Origin: Bacteroidales bacterium UBA3653
Lineage (GTDB): Bacteria; Bacteroidota; Bacteroidia; Bacteroidales; Paludibacteraceae
DNA length: 43,767 bases
Assembly: GCA_002373505.1 (NCBI GenBank)
Contig: DFKE01000004.1
Span: 1 to 43,767, forward strand
Direction: 5' to 3'
Shown here: positions 6,477-13,810 of the stretch, piece by piece
Position numbering within the stretch: the first letter of the stretch is position 1
Layout of the letters: each line of letters starts with the position of its first letter
Program-made: the position numbers and the translations under genes
Notes under the pieces: generated by a model
Told to the model about the DNA's origin: nothing
Seen by the model: the letters and a program-made list of their open reading frames with translations, nothing else
Database searches by the model: none

Positions 6477-7599
6477 GTTCATATTGCTCATAGTGTTTCT
6501 GCTTTGCGTGCTTCCGTCGGAGGCGCGCAAACGTCGTAGTATCACCATCAGCCGCGATTACAGTTCGGTAACGGTGAACGAGGACAGCACGGTCAGTTTC
6601 TGCTACTGCGGTCCGGGTCGTCGCGTGAGCGTGCAGAGCGATCTGCTTTACGCGGACGAGGACACGGCTCATTACAGCGACCGCACGCGGCGGATCAAGA
6701 TGCGTCTGGAGAGCGACGGCTGTTTTCACGCGACGACCCGTGCCGTCAGTCCGGAGACCTATACCTACTGTTTCCGTGTGGACGGCAAGCGCAAGCCGGA
6801 CCCGCAGAACAGCGATACGGCATGGCAGAAGATGCACAAATGGAACGTGGTGAATGTAGGCGGTAACGCGCACGCGGACCTGTACCGCAAACCGGAGCGG
6901 CAAGGCGAGGTGATTCGGACGACATGGTACAGCAGCAAAGAGGGATTGAACAGGAGGGTGAATATTTATTTGCCGTCAGAAGTCAGCCATCAGCCATCAG
7001 AGGGAGTAAGATTTCCGGTGCTGTATCTGATTCACGGGATCAACGGGTACGAAGGCTCGTGGACAGAGCGGGGACGGGCGACTCATATCTTGGAGAACAT
7101 GGTGGCGGAAGGTCTGTGCGAGCCGATGATTCTGGTCATGCCGGACGTCAATTTCGGCGTGCATGAAGACCGTCCGAGTTACCATACCCTATGGAACAGC
7201 ATTTTCAACTACCCGCGTTTGAGCCATGACCACGACATAGACCTCGGTCTGACGGACCTGATTCAGATGGTGGACAGCACGTACCCCATTTCGGAAAAAC
7301 ATTATATCGCCGGTCTGTCCGACGGCGCGCGTATAGCGGCGAACACGGTTAATCTGTGTCCGGGGTATTTCGACGCCATCGGTATGTTTTCGCCCGTGGT
7401 CCACAAAGCGCAAATGCCGAAAGACAGCACTATGGTCTATATCTATACCGGCAGAAAAGATCTGTTTCACCCCAACGCCAAGCGGTTTAACAAACGTCTG
7501 GAGAAAGCGCAGCTGCCTCATTCCTACACCGAGTCAATCGGAGGGCATACATGGCGGAATTGGCGGAGTTATCTGGTGGATTTCTTGAAAAATTTATAA
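6466..7599 (+). CDS. Secreted esterase, alpha/beta-hydrolase (esterase D / feruloyl-esterase-like) with N-terminal E-set domain
   Basis: Exported serine esterase. A signal peptide (residues 1-20) is followed by an immunoglobulin-like E-set domain (about 25-125) as found before Bacteroidetes carbohydrate esterases, then an alpha/beta-hydrolase domain (about 150-377). The nucleophile elbow is GLSDG with Ser285; likely acid in YTGRKDLFHPN and catalytic His in GGHTW near the end. The oxyanion region is LIHGINGYEGSW. A period-7 repeat (6973-7002) encodes about residues 170-180 just before the first core strand. The gene overlaps the PCMD gene by 11 nt; both probably act on the same exported glycan substrate (inference). 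Confidence 0.82.
   Translation: MRNKFILLIVFLLCVLPSEARKRRSITISRDYSSVTVNEDSTVSFCYCGPGRRVSVQSDLLYADEDTAHYSDRTRRIKMRLESDGCFHATTRAVSPETYTYCFRVDGKRKPDPQNSDTAWQKMHKWNVVNVGGNAHADLYRKPERQGEVIRTTWYSSKEGLNRRVNIYLPSEVSHQPSEGVRFPVLYLIHGINGYEGSWTERGRATHILENMVAEGLCEPMILVMPDVNFGVHEDRPSYHTLWNSIFNYPRLSHDHDIDLGLTDLIQMVDSTYPISEKHYIAGLSDGARIAANTVNLCPGYFDAIGMFSPVVHKAQMPKDSTMVYIYTGRKDLFHPNAKRFNKRLEKAQLPHSYTESIGGHTWRNWRSYLVDFLKNL
6973..7002. repeat. Period-7 repeat array (GTCAGAA / CATCAGC type) inside the esterase gene
   Basis: Units GTCAGAA, GTCAGCC, ATCAGCC, ATCAGAG read in frame as PSEVSHQPSEG, at the start of the hydrolase domain. Same words as the intergenic array at 2769-2804. Confidence 0.8.
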
Positions 7600-7624
7600 A
7601 TATTCTTTACAAAAATCATAAAAT

Positions 7625-7638
7625 CCGCACTTTTGTGC
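7625..7638 (+). terminator. Small hairpin after the esterase gene
   Basis: CGCAC-TTTT-GTGCG, 25 nt past the stop and followed by TTAAAATTT. Short stem; weak intrinsic terminator at best. Confidence 0.35.
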
Positions 7639-7645
7639 GTTAAAA

Positions 7646-7678
7646 TTTGTATATATACAAAATTTTGTGTAACTTTGC
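7646..7678 (+). promoter_or_regulatory. mdh promoter
   Basis: TTTG (7646-7649)-N20-TAACTTTGC (7670-7678), an ideal Bacteroidetes promoter. It lacks the A-tract spacer seen in most minus-strand promoters here. Transcript start near 7684. Confidence 0.85.
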
Positions 7679-7694
7679 CCGCTTTTTTGATTAA

Positions 7695-7742
7695 GAGTCG
7701 AAAGTCAAAAGTCGAAAGTCAAAAGCAGAAAGCAGAAAGCCA
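7695..7742. repeat. Period-7 repeat array (GTCGAAA / GTCAAAA / GCAGAAA type) in the mdh leader
   Basis: Seven phased heptamers within the untranslated leader between the promoter and the mdh start. Confidence 0.9.
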
Positions 7743-7766
7743 AATCTATAAATATATATACAAATT

Positions 7767-8708
7767 ATGAGTAAAGTTACAGTAGTAGGCGCGGGAAACG
7801 TAGGTGCTACCTGCGCAAATGTGTTGGCTGTCAATGAGGTTGCCAACGAAGTATGTCTGATCGACATCAAAGAGGGTTTTGCCGAGGGCAAGGCCATGGA
7901 TATCATGCAAACAGCCCAGCTGATGGGTTTTGACACCGTAGTGACGGGTGTGACGAACGACTACAGCAAGACCAGCGGTTCGGATGTAGTGATCATCACT
8001 TCCGGTCTTCCCCGCAAGCCGGGTATGACGCGTGAGGAGCTGATCGGCGTCAATGCCGGTATCGTGAAGAGCGTTTGCGACCAGGTCCTCAAATACAGCC
8101 CGAACGCGATCCTCGTTGTTGTTTCCAACCCGATGGACACGATGGCCTACCTGACGCTGCATGCATTGAAGTTACCGCGCAACCGCGTGATCGGTATGGG
8201 CGGTGCGTTGGACAGCGCACGTCTGAAATACTTCCTGAGCCAGGCGCTTCATTGCAACGCCAATGACGTGGACGGTTTCGTGATCGGCGGACACGGCGAT
8301 ACGACGATGATTCCTCTGACGAGCTACACGACATACAAAGGAATCAACGTGAGCGAGTTCCTGTCGAAAGAGGAGCTGGAGAACGTCGTCAAGAGCACGA
8401 TGGTAGGCGGCGCAACGCTGACGGGTCTGCTCGGCACGAGTGCCTGGATGGCTCCGGGTGCAGCAGCAGCGTCCGTAGCAGAGGCGATCATCAAAGACCA
8501 GAAGAAGATGATTCCTTGCTCCGCCGCGCTCGAAGGCGAATACGGCATGAAGGACATCACTATCGGTGTTCCCTGTATCATCGGTAAGAACGGTATCGAG
8601 AAAATCCTGGAACTGAATATCAGCGAAGAAGAGCGCGCCAAACTGCATGAGAGCGAAGCAGCCGTTCGCAAGACAACAGCAATCCTCAAAGATCTGAACG
8701 TGCTGTAA
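7767..8708 (+). CDS. mdh: Malate dehydrogenase
   Basis: NAD-dependent oxidation of malate to oxaloacetate (TCA cycle, or its reductive branch to succinate in gut Bacteroidales). Residues 7-13 give the dinucleotide-binding GAGNVGA. The active-site loop LPRKPGMTRE supplies substrate-binding Arg83 and Arg89; Arg152 lies in LDSARL with Asp149; the catalytic His176 is in GGHGDT. The Arg in the loop distinguishes malate from lactate dehydrogenase. At 313 residues it has the usual length for the LDH-like MDH group. Own promoter; leader carries a heptamer array. Confidence 0.95.
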   Translation: MSKVTVVGAGNVGATCANVLAVNEVANEVCLIDIKEGFAEGKAMDIMQTAQLMGFDTVVTGVTNDYSKTSGSDVVIITSGLPRKPGMTREELIGVNAGIVKSVCDQVLKYSPNAILVVVSNPMDTMAYLTLHALKLPRNRVIGMGGALDSARLKYFLSQALHCNANDVDGFVIGGHGDTTMIPLTSYTTYKGINVSEFLSKEELENVVKSTMVGGATLTGLLGTSAWMAPGAAAASVAEAIIKDQKKMIPCSAALEGEYGMKDITIGVPCIIGKNGIEKILELNISEEERAKLHESEAAVRKTTAILKDLNVL

Positions 8709-8822
8709 TTTACCATTTCATCATTTACCATTTGGTCATTTATTTGTTCATTTGGGCATATAGTCAAAATGACACAATGACAAAATAAATGGTAAATCGT
8801 AAATGAACAAATCGTAAATAAT
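8709..8822. repeat. Paired, opposed period-7 arrays (CATTTAC and GTAAATC types) between mdh and spt
   Basis: The left half is built from CATTTAC-like words and the right half from their complements (GTAAATC, GTAAATG), so the interval can fold into an imperfect long hairpin, possibly serving as the mdh terminator. Confidence 0.75.
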
Positions 8823-8825
8823 TCT

Positions 8826-10019
8826 ATGGATTTATTCGAGAAATGCGACCATTTTGAGACGCTCAAACTGGCGCGCAAACTACAAGTTTACCCTTATTTC
8901 CACGAACTGGAAAGCCGTCAGGCTCCGGTCGTGAAGATGGAAAACCACCGCGTGATCATGCTGGGCAGCAACAACTACCTCGGTTTCACGGAGAACGAGG
9001 CTGTCATCAAAGCCGGACATGACGCGCTGGACAAATACGGCACAGGCGTAAGCGGCAGCCGCTTCCTCAACGGAACGCTGGACCTGCACCTGCAGCTGGA
9101 GAAAGAGTTGGCGGAGTTCACGGGATACGAGGAGTGCATGACTGTCTCCACGGGTTTCCAGACCAACCTGGCAATCATCTCCGCCATCTGCGGCAAGGAC
9201 GACTACATCCTCAACGACCGTGAGAACCACGCATCGATATACGACGCATGCCGTCTGAGTTTCGCGAAGGTACTCCGTTACCGCCACTCGGACATGCAGG
9301 ATCTGGAGCGTCAGCTCAAGTCGATCCCGGAGAACGCAGGCAAACTGATCGTCACCGACGGCGTGTTCTCCATGCGCGGCGACATATGCAAGCTGCCGGA
9401 GATATGCGCTCTGGCGGAGAAATACCATGCCCGTGTGATGGTGGACGACGCTCACGGCTTCGGTGTGTTAGGCCCCGGCGGACGAGGCACGGCAGCCCAT
9501 TTCGGACTGACCGACAAGGTGGATATCACCATGCTGACGTTCTCCAAGTCGCTGGCTTCTATCGGCGGATGTATGCTGACGAGCCACCGCGTAGCCGACT
9601 GGCTGCGTCACGTGAGCCGGCCGTTCATCTTCTCCGCCGCAATCACCCCCTGCTCCACCGCAACGGCGTTGGAGGCATTGCACCAACTCATCCTCGACCC
9701 CGAGCGTCCGACACGGCTGATGAACATCGCCAAGTATTTCCAGAAGAGCCTCCTCGCCGCAGGTATCAAGATCATCGAGGCACCGACGCCTATTGTGCCG
9801 ATCTTCACCTACAAGACGCTGGACACGCTCTATTTCGGCAAGAAGATGTTTGAGGAAGGCGTGTATGTGAACCCCGTTATCGCGCCGGCTTGCGTAGAAG
9901 GCGAGTGCCTGCTGCGTACGACGCTGATGGCGACACACACCGAGCCGGTCATCGACGAAGCGACAGAGATCATCGCACGCGTCCTCAAAGAGGGAGCGCC
10001 GGAAGGGCTGGCGTATTGA
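8826..10019 (+). CDS. spt: Serine palmitoyltransferase (alpha-oxoamine synthase family)
   Basis: PLP enzyme condensing serine with a long-chain acyl-CoA to 3-ketosphinganine, the first step of sphingolipid synthesis. The protein follows the Bacteroides SPT pattern: SRFLNGTLDLHLQLEKELA (about residues 78-96), NDRENHASIYD, Asp207 and His210 in DDAHGFGVLG, and the PLP lysine Lys241 in TFSKSLASIGG. Glycine C-acetyltransferase and 8-amino-7-oxononanoate synthase are homologues, but the N-terminal VYPYFHELE and the C-terminal GVYVNPVIAPACV strings favour SPT. It is followed by a short-chain dehydrogenase after 42 nt. Confidence 0.85.
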   Translation: MDLFEKCDHFETLKLARKLQVYPYFHELESRQAPVVKMENHRVIMLGSNNYLGFTENEAVIKAGHDALDKYGTGVSGSRFLNGTLDLHLQLEKELAEFTGYEECMTVSTGFQTNLAIISAICGKDDYILNDRENHASIYDACRLSFAKVLRYRHSDMQDLERQLKSIPENAGKLIVTDGVFSMRGDICKLPEICALAEKYHARVMVDDAHGFGVLGPGGRGTAAHFGLTDKVDITMLTFSKSLASIGGCMLTSHRVADWLRHVSRPFIFSAAITPCSTATALEALHQLILDPERPTRLMNIAKYFQKSLLAAGIKIIEAPTPIVPIFTYKTLDTLYFGKKMFEEGVYVNPVIAPACVEGECLLRTTLMATHTEPVIDEATEIIARVLKEGAPEGLAY

Positions 10020-10045
10020 CAGGAGACCGTCAGCCTGCGGCTGTT

Positions 10046-10086
10046 AAAAGACAAAAGGACAATGGACAAAGAACAAAGGACATTAG
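10046..10086. repeat. Period-7 repeat array (CAAAGGA type) over the SDR start codon
   Basis: Units AAAAGAC, AAAAGGA, CAATGGA, CAAAGAA, CAAAGGA, CATTAGT. The third unit contains the ATG of the SDR gene. Confidence 0.8.
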
Positions 10087-10898
10087 TCATCACCGGAGGT
10101 AGTTCCGGCATAGGCAAAGCGACAGCCTCGCTCTTTTGTGAGCGGGGCTGGCGTGTTTTTGAACTGAGCCGGCACGGGGCAAAGGAGTCGAAAGTAGAAA
10201 GTCGAAAGACCGCTACGCTCAAAGCCACAGGCGAAATCATGCATATCACCTGCGACGTGTGCTCGGAAGAGAGTTGCCGGACGGCGATAGCCGAAGTGCT
10301 GCGTCAGACCGACCGGATAGACGTCGTGATCTCCAATGCAGGCTATGGTATATCGGGTCCGGTCGAGTTCACGGAGATAGCGGACGCCGAGCACCAGATG
10401 GACGTCAATTTCATGGGCGCCGTGCGTTTCACACAAGCCGTTCTGCCCCAGCTGCGCCGCCAGCGGTACGGCCGGATCATTTACACCTCCTCGGTAGCAG
10501 GCGTTCTGGCAGTGCCTTACCAGGCTTTCTACTCCGCATCCAAGGCCGCCATCAACGCGATGGCCCTGGCGCTGGCAAACGAAGTGCGTGAGTTCGGGAT
10601 CACCGTCTCCGTGCTCATGCCCGGAGACGTGTCCACCGGCTTCACTGACGCGCGCCGCAAGTCCACCGCCGGAGCAGAGATCTACCGCCACACCGAGCAG
10701 GCTATCACCGCCATGGAGAAAGACGAGCGCGGAGGCATGGAGCCACGGAAGATGGCAACCCTCTTCTATCACATAGCTACCTGCCGCAACCCCCGGCCGC
10801 AATACGTCGGCGGTCTCCTGTACCGCACTTTCTGTTTCCTCAATAACATCCTTCCTACCCGTCTCGTCAACTGGATAGAAGGAAGGATGTATAGGTGA
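10062..10898 (+). CDS. Short-chain dehydrogenase/reductase, candidate 3-ketosphinganine reductase
   Basis: Classical SDR. The cofactor loop TGGSSGIGKA is at residues 11-20, NAGYG at 92-96, Ser144 and the YSASK motif with Tyr157 and Lys161 form the catalytic set. The C-terminus contains a hydrophobic stretch (LLYRTFCFLNNILPTRL) that could bind membrane or lipid. Position directly after spt suggests the reduction of 3-ketosphinganine, the role played by the SDR enzyme KDSR in eukaryotes; this is inference, since characterised Bacteroides sphingolipid reductases belong to another SDR subgroup. Repeat arrays form the start codon (10046-10086) and residues about 42-50 (10185-10210). Confidence 0.75.
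   Translation: MDKEQRTLVITGGSSGIGKATASLFCERGWRVFELSRHGAKESKVESRKTATLKATGEIMHITCDVCSEESCRTAIAEVLRQTDRIDVVISNAGYGISGPVEFTEIADAEHQMDVNFMGAVRFTQAVLPQLRRQRYGRIIYTSSVAGVLAVPYQAFYSASKAAINAMALALANEVREFGITVSVLMPGDVSTGFTDARRKSTAGAEIYRHTEQAITAMEKDERGGMEPRKMATLFYHIATCRNPRPQYVGGLLYRTFCFLNNILPTRLVNWIEGRMYR
10185..10210. repeat. Period-7 repeat array (GTCGAAA type) inside the SDR gene
   Basis: GTCGAAA, GTAGAAA, GTCGAAA read in frame as ESKVESRK after the second beta strand. Same word as the mdh leader array. Confidence 0.75.
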
Positions 10899-10901
10899 TA
10901 A

Positions 10902-10972
10902 TGTGAATTGTGAATTGTGAATTGTGAATTGTGAATTGTGAATTGTGAATTGTAAATTGTGAATTGATAATT
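10902..10972. repeat. Period-7 repeat array (GTGAATT type), about ten units, ending at the ldcA start codon
   Basis: The most regular array of the window: consecutive GTGAATT units with single changes, filling the whole gap between the SDR stop and the ATG at 10973. Confidence 0.97.
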
Positions 10973-11878
10973 ATGCATATCCGAATTATCTCTCCGTCCG
11001 GTGCAATAGACCCCGTTTTTATTGACCGGTCCGCAGCACGTCTGCGCAGCTGGGGTCATGAAGTGAGCGAAGGTATTCACGCCCGCGGCCACTGGGGACG
11101 GTTTGCCGGCACGGACGAAGAGAGGCTGGAGGACATCCGAGACGCCATGCAGGACCCGTCGGTGGACGCCGTCCTCTGTTCGCGCGGCGGGTACGGACTG
11201 CAACGCATCATCGACCGGGTGCCGAATATCACCAAACCCGTCATAGGATTCAGCGACATCACCGCCCTCCATCAACTATCAACTATCAATTGTCAATTGT
11301 CAATTCACGCCGTCATGTGCAAACATATCGCGACCCTGCCCGAAGACAGCGAGCCGATCGTGGCGTTGCGCCGTGTGCTGGAGGGAAAGAGTGTCGAGTA
11401 CCATATCGCGCCGCACCCGCTGAACCGCTACGGAGAAGCGAGAGCACCGGTTATCGGCGGTAACCTCTCCGTCCTCTATGGTCTGCAAGGAACACCTTAT
11501 GACATTCGGTCAATTCTCAATTATCAATTATCAATTCTCAATTATCAAAAGCCCCTGCTTTTGATCGAGGACGTTGGCGAACGGCATTACCACATTGACC
11601 GGATGATCAGGAACCTGAAGATGAGCGGCGTGCTCGGTCACTTAGGCGGCCTTGTCGTAGGACAATTCAGCGAATGCGAGGACGACCCGGGCATGAACTG
11701 CACGGTCTATGAGACAATAAAAGAGGCAGTCGCAGAATACGACTACCCCGTTCTTTTCAATGCGCCCTTCGGGCACGTGGAGCACAATATGCCGGTCTGG
11801 CTCGGCAAAGAGACGCAACTCTCCGTTACAGCCGAGGGTTCGGTACTCCGTACAGCACCCTTATCTCCGGCTCTCTGA
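10973..11878 (+). CDS. LD-carboxypeptidase (peptidase family S66)
   Basis: Cytoplasmic serine peptidase that removes the terminal D-alanine from recycled tetrapeptides, or a MccF-like relative. The Ser-Glu-His set is visible: Ser94 in IGFSDITALH, Glu199 in LLLIEDVGE and His268 in APFGHVEHNMPVWLG. The first residues RIISPSG and the CSRGGYG loop (about 69-75) are family hallmarks. About 301 residues, normal length. Two period-7 arrays are read in frame: 11270-11306 (about residues 100-111, right after the nucleophile motif) and 11510-11548 (about 180-192, just before the Glu strand). The 3' end overlaps the convergent small lipoprotein gene by 53 bp. Confidence 0.88.
   Translation: MHIRIISPSGAIDPVFIDRSAARLRSWGHEVSEGIHARGHWGRFAGTDEERLEDIRDAMQDPSVDAVLCSRGGYGLQRIIDRVPNITKPVIGFSDITALHQLSTINCQLSIHAVMCKHIATLPEDSEPIVALRRVLEGKSVEYHIAPHPLNRYGEARAPVIGGNLSVLYGLQGTPYDIRSILNYQLSILNYQKPLLLIEDVGERHYHIDRMIRNLKMSGVLGHLGGLVVGQFSECEDDPGMNCTVYETIKEAVAEYDYPVLFNAPFGHVEHNMPVWLGKETQLSVTAEGSVLRTAPLSPAL
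11270..11306. repeat. Period-7 repeat array (CAACTAT / CAATTGT type) inside ldcA
   Basis: Units CAACTAT, CAACTAT, CAATTGT, CAATTGT, CAATTCA read in frame as QLSTINCQLSIH. Confidence 0.85.
11510..11548. repeat. Period-7 repeat array (CAATTAT / CAATTCT type) inside ldcA
   Basis: Units CAATTCT, CAATTAT, CAATTAT, CAATTCT, CAATTAT read in frame as SILNYQLSILNYQ. Confidence 0.9.
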
Positions 11879-12017
11879 CCTCCACGGAAGGCGGTGTCTC
11901 CTCTTCTTGCGGCTGCGACTCAGCCGCTTTTTTCTGTACATGGCAACCCGCCAGCATAATGCTGAGCATGCCTAACAATACGTTCGTCCGGATCAGAAAA
12001 CGCTTTCTCATACTCAT
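11826..12017 (-). CDS. Small lipoprotein
   Basis: A 63-residue lipoprotein: basic start (MSMRKRFLIR), hydrophobic segment and lipobox MLAGC with Cys25, then a short Gln/Glu/Pro-rich tail ending VLYGVPNPRL. The YGVP tail is seen in small Bacteroidales lipoproteins, function unknown. The start at 12017 overlaps the stop of the upstream nucleotidase-domain gene by 4 nt (ATGA), indicating coupling; ATG 12011 is an alternative. The last 53 bp are antisense to the end of the LD-carboxypeptidase gene. Confidence 0.65.
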   Translation of the reverse strand: MSMRKRFLIRTNVLLGMLSIMLAGCHVQKKAAESQPQEEETPPSVEVREPEIRVLYGVPNPRL

Positions 12018-12763
12018 AAGATAGTAACTCGTCCGTCCACGGCGGCGCGGATGGTGTCTTGTTCTTTAGCTATTTGTATGTACAGGTCACGGATCAGCTG
12101 CTTGCTGTCCCAGTAGTCGGAATAGCGCGTCAACGCGGTCATGTGATCCGCTCCGCCGGTCATGTAGTTGCTGGTGGCCACGGTGTAGGTCTTGTCCGGC
12201 TGAACGGCTTTGCCTCCCACCGTCACTTCCGCCAGCCGTCCGTCCACCGCGGTCATGCGCATTCCTGCGAGTCCTTGCGCCCCGTACGAGACGATCGAGT
12301 CGCATAGTTCGATCAGGTTCTCGCCCGTGAGCGTAATGACGACGAGCGTGTTCTCAAACGGCATGACGGTATATATCTGACCGAACGTGAGGTTCCCGGG
12401 CAGCCATTCGCCGCGTACGCTGCCCATATTGACGAATGCAAGATCAACCCGGCCTGGGTATAGCTGCTTGGCAGCCTCCCACAGTGCATCGGTCAGCCAG
12501 TTGAGCAACGGACATTCAGGCGCACCTACCCACAACGTGTCCGGCACGTACCCTACCTTGACGCTCATCTCGCGGTCCACCACTTCTTTGTACGGCGCGA
12601 GGCGCTGGAGGTATGCCGAGTCCAGGAGCGAGTCACAGGAAGCGTCCACCTTGAGTGCCTCTGTATGAACCGAGTTCACCTGCATCGGTTTATGGCAGGA
12701 CGAAAAAAGGAACAAGCAAAGAATTGTGAATAATGAATAATTAATAATGAATATTTTTTTCAT
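12014..12763 (-). CDS. 5'-nucleotidase C-terminal-domain lipoprotein
   Basis: Separate protein consisting of the substrate-binding C-terminal domain of the UshA/5'-nucleotidase family (5_nucleotid_C). Visible family strings: PLLNWLTDALWEAA, VDLAFVNMGSVRGEW, PFENTLVVITLTGENLIELCD and YTVATSNYMTGGADH. The signal peptide ends FLFSSC with the lipid-bearing Cys. Its hydrophobic core (IFIINYSLFTILC) is encoded by a period-7 repeat. ATG 12763 is chosen because it begins the signal peptide. The catalytic metallophosphoesterase partner is not adjacent but lies about 9 kb away at 21975-22802. Confidence 0.85.
   Translation of the reverse strand: MKKIFIINYSLFTILCLFLFSSCHKPMQVNSVHTEALKVDASCDSLLDSAYLQRLAPYKEVVDREMSVKVGYVPDTLWVGAPECPLLNWLTDALWEAAKQLYPGRVDLAFVNMGSVRGEWLPGNLTFGQIYTVMPFENTLVVITLTGENLIELCDSIVSYGAQGLAGMRMTAVDGRLAEVTVGGKAVQPDKTYTVATSNYMTGGADHMTALTRYSDYWDSKQLIRDLYIQIAKEQDTIRAAVDGRVTIL
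12720..12760. repeat. Period-7 repeat array (GAATAAT / TAATAAT type) encoding a signal-peptide core
   Basis: Units GAATTGT, GAATAAT, GAATAAT, TAATAAT, GAATATT. On the minus strand they are translated as the hydrophobic region of the lipoprotein signal peptide at 12763. Confidence 0.85.
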
Positions 12764-12775
12764 TGTAGTATTCCT

Positions 12776-12908
12776 TTCAACTTTCAACTTTCCATACGGC
12801 TTCAGCCGATCGTTCGAGGCTTAGCCGAGATAAGAACTTTCAACTATCAACTAGACGGCTTCTTTCAACTATCAACTGTCAACTATCAACTATCAACTAT
12901 CAACTACC
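12776..12908. repeat. Period-7 repeat arrays (CAACTTT / CAACTAT type) flanking a small palindromic insert
   Basis: CAACTTT units at 12776-12792 and CAACTAT/CAACTGT units at 12834-12908, the latter supplying the last codons and stop of psuG. Between them lies GC-richer sequence with short palindromes such as CGGCT-TC-AGCCG. Confidence 0.9.
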
Positions 12909-13810
12909 ATCGCCTTGGCTGTCTGTGCGGCGAGGCGTGCGTTGTTGAGGACTAATTGGATGTTCGCCGCCAAACTGTCACCTCCGGTCAGGTCTTTCAC
13001 TTTCGCCAGCAGGAAGGGTGTGCACTGTTTGCCATGAATGCCGGCAGCCTCCATCTCGCTCAGCGCCTGGCCGATTGCCCGGTCAATGACCTCTTTGGGC
13101 ATGGAGAACTCTTCGGGTATGGGGTTCGTGACGAGCATGCCGCCTTTGAGTCCGCAGTCTGTTTTGGTTTGGAACGCCGCCGCCAGTTCTTCTGGGGTGT
13201 CAATACGGTAGTCCACGCCGAAACCGCTATGGCGCGTATAGAACGCCGGAAGTTCGTCAGTACCGTATCCTATCACCGGCACGCCCTTGGTCTCCAGGTA
13301 TTCGAGCGTCAGCCCGAGATCGAGGATCGACTTGGCTCCCGCACAGATGACCATGACGGGCGTCTGCGCCAGTTCCTCGAGGTCGGCAGAGATGTCGAAG
13401 GACTGCTGCGCCCCGCGGTGAACGCCGCCAATTCCGCCGGTAGCAAAGACCTTGATGCCCGCCATGGCGGCAATGATCATGGTTGTTGTGACGGTTGTGG
13501 CGCCGTCCTCCTTGCGTGCGATGAGGACAGGCAGGTCGCGCCGCGAAGCCTTGGTCACCGCCTGACCTTTCTTACCGAGGTACTCAATCTCCTCGTGTGT
13601 ACAGCCGGCTTTCAGCTTGCCGCCAATAATAGCTATCGTAGCAGGCACGGCTCCGTTCTCGCGGATCGTCTGCTCCACGCGCAGCGCCGTCTCAACGTTC
13701 TGCGGGTAAGGCATACCGTGACTAATAATGGTCGATTCGAGTGCTACGACCGGCTTGCCTGCCGACAGCGCCGCTTGCACCTCATCCGATATAGAAAGAT
13801 ATTTATTCAT
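12893..13810 (-). CDS. psuG: Pseudouridine-5'-phosphate glycosidase
   Basis: Cleaves the C-glycosidic bond of pseudouridine 5'-phosphate to uracil and ribose 5-phosphate. The family residues are visible: Glu25 in ALESTIISHG and Lys160 in ICAGAKSILDLG, the lysine that forms a Schiff base with ribose, plus TGGIGGVHRGA (about 124-134) and NPIPEE. Length 305 is typical. Start ATG shares its A with the stop TAA of psuK (TAATG), so the two are translationally coupled. The C-terminal VVDS and the TGA stop are formed by the CAACTAT repeat. Confidence 0.95.
   Translation of the reverse strand: MNKYLSISDEVQAALSAGKPVVALESTIISHGMPYPQNVETALRVEQTIRENGAVPATIAIIGGKLKAGCTHEEIEYLGKKGQAVTKASRRDLPVLIARKEDGATTVTTTMIIAAMAGIKVFATGGIGGVHRGAQQSFDISADLEELAQTPVMVICAGAKSILDLGLTLEYLETKGVPVIGYGTDELPAFYTRHSGFGVDYRIDTPEELAAAFQTKTDCGLKGGMLVTNPIPEEFSMPKEVIDRAIGQALSEMEAAGIHGKQCTPFLLAKVKDLTGGDSLAANIQLVLNNARLAAQTAKAMVVDS

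Noticed and set aside
10902..10972. CRISPR-like repeats
   Set aside because: Units are 7 nt without spacers; no cas genes are present.
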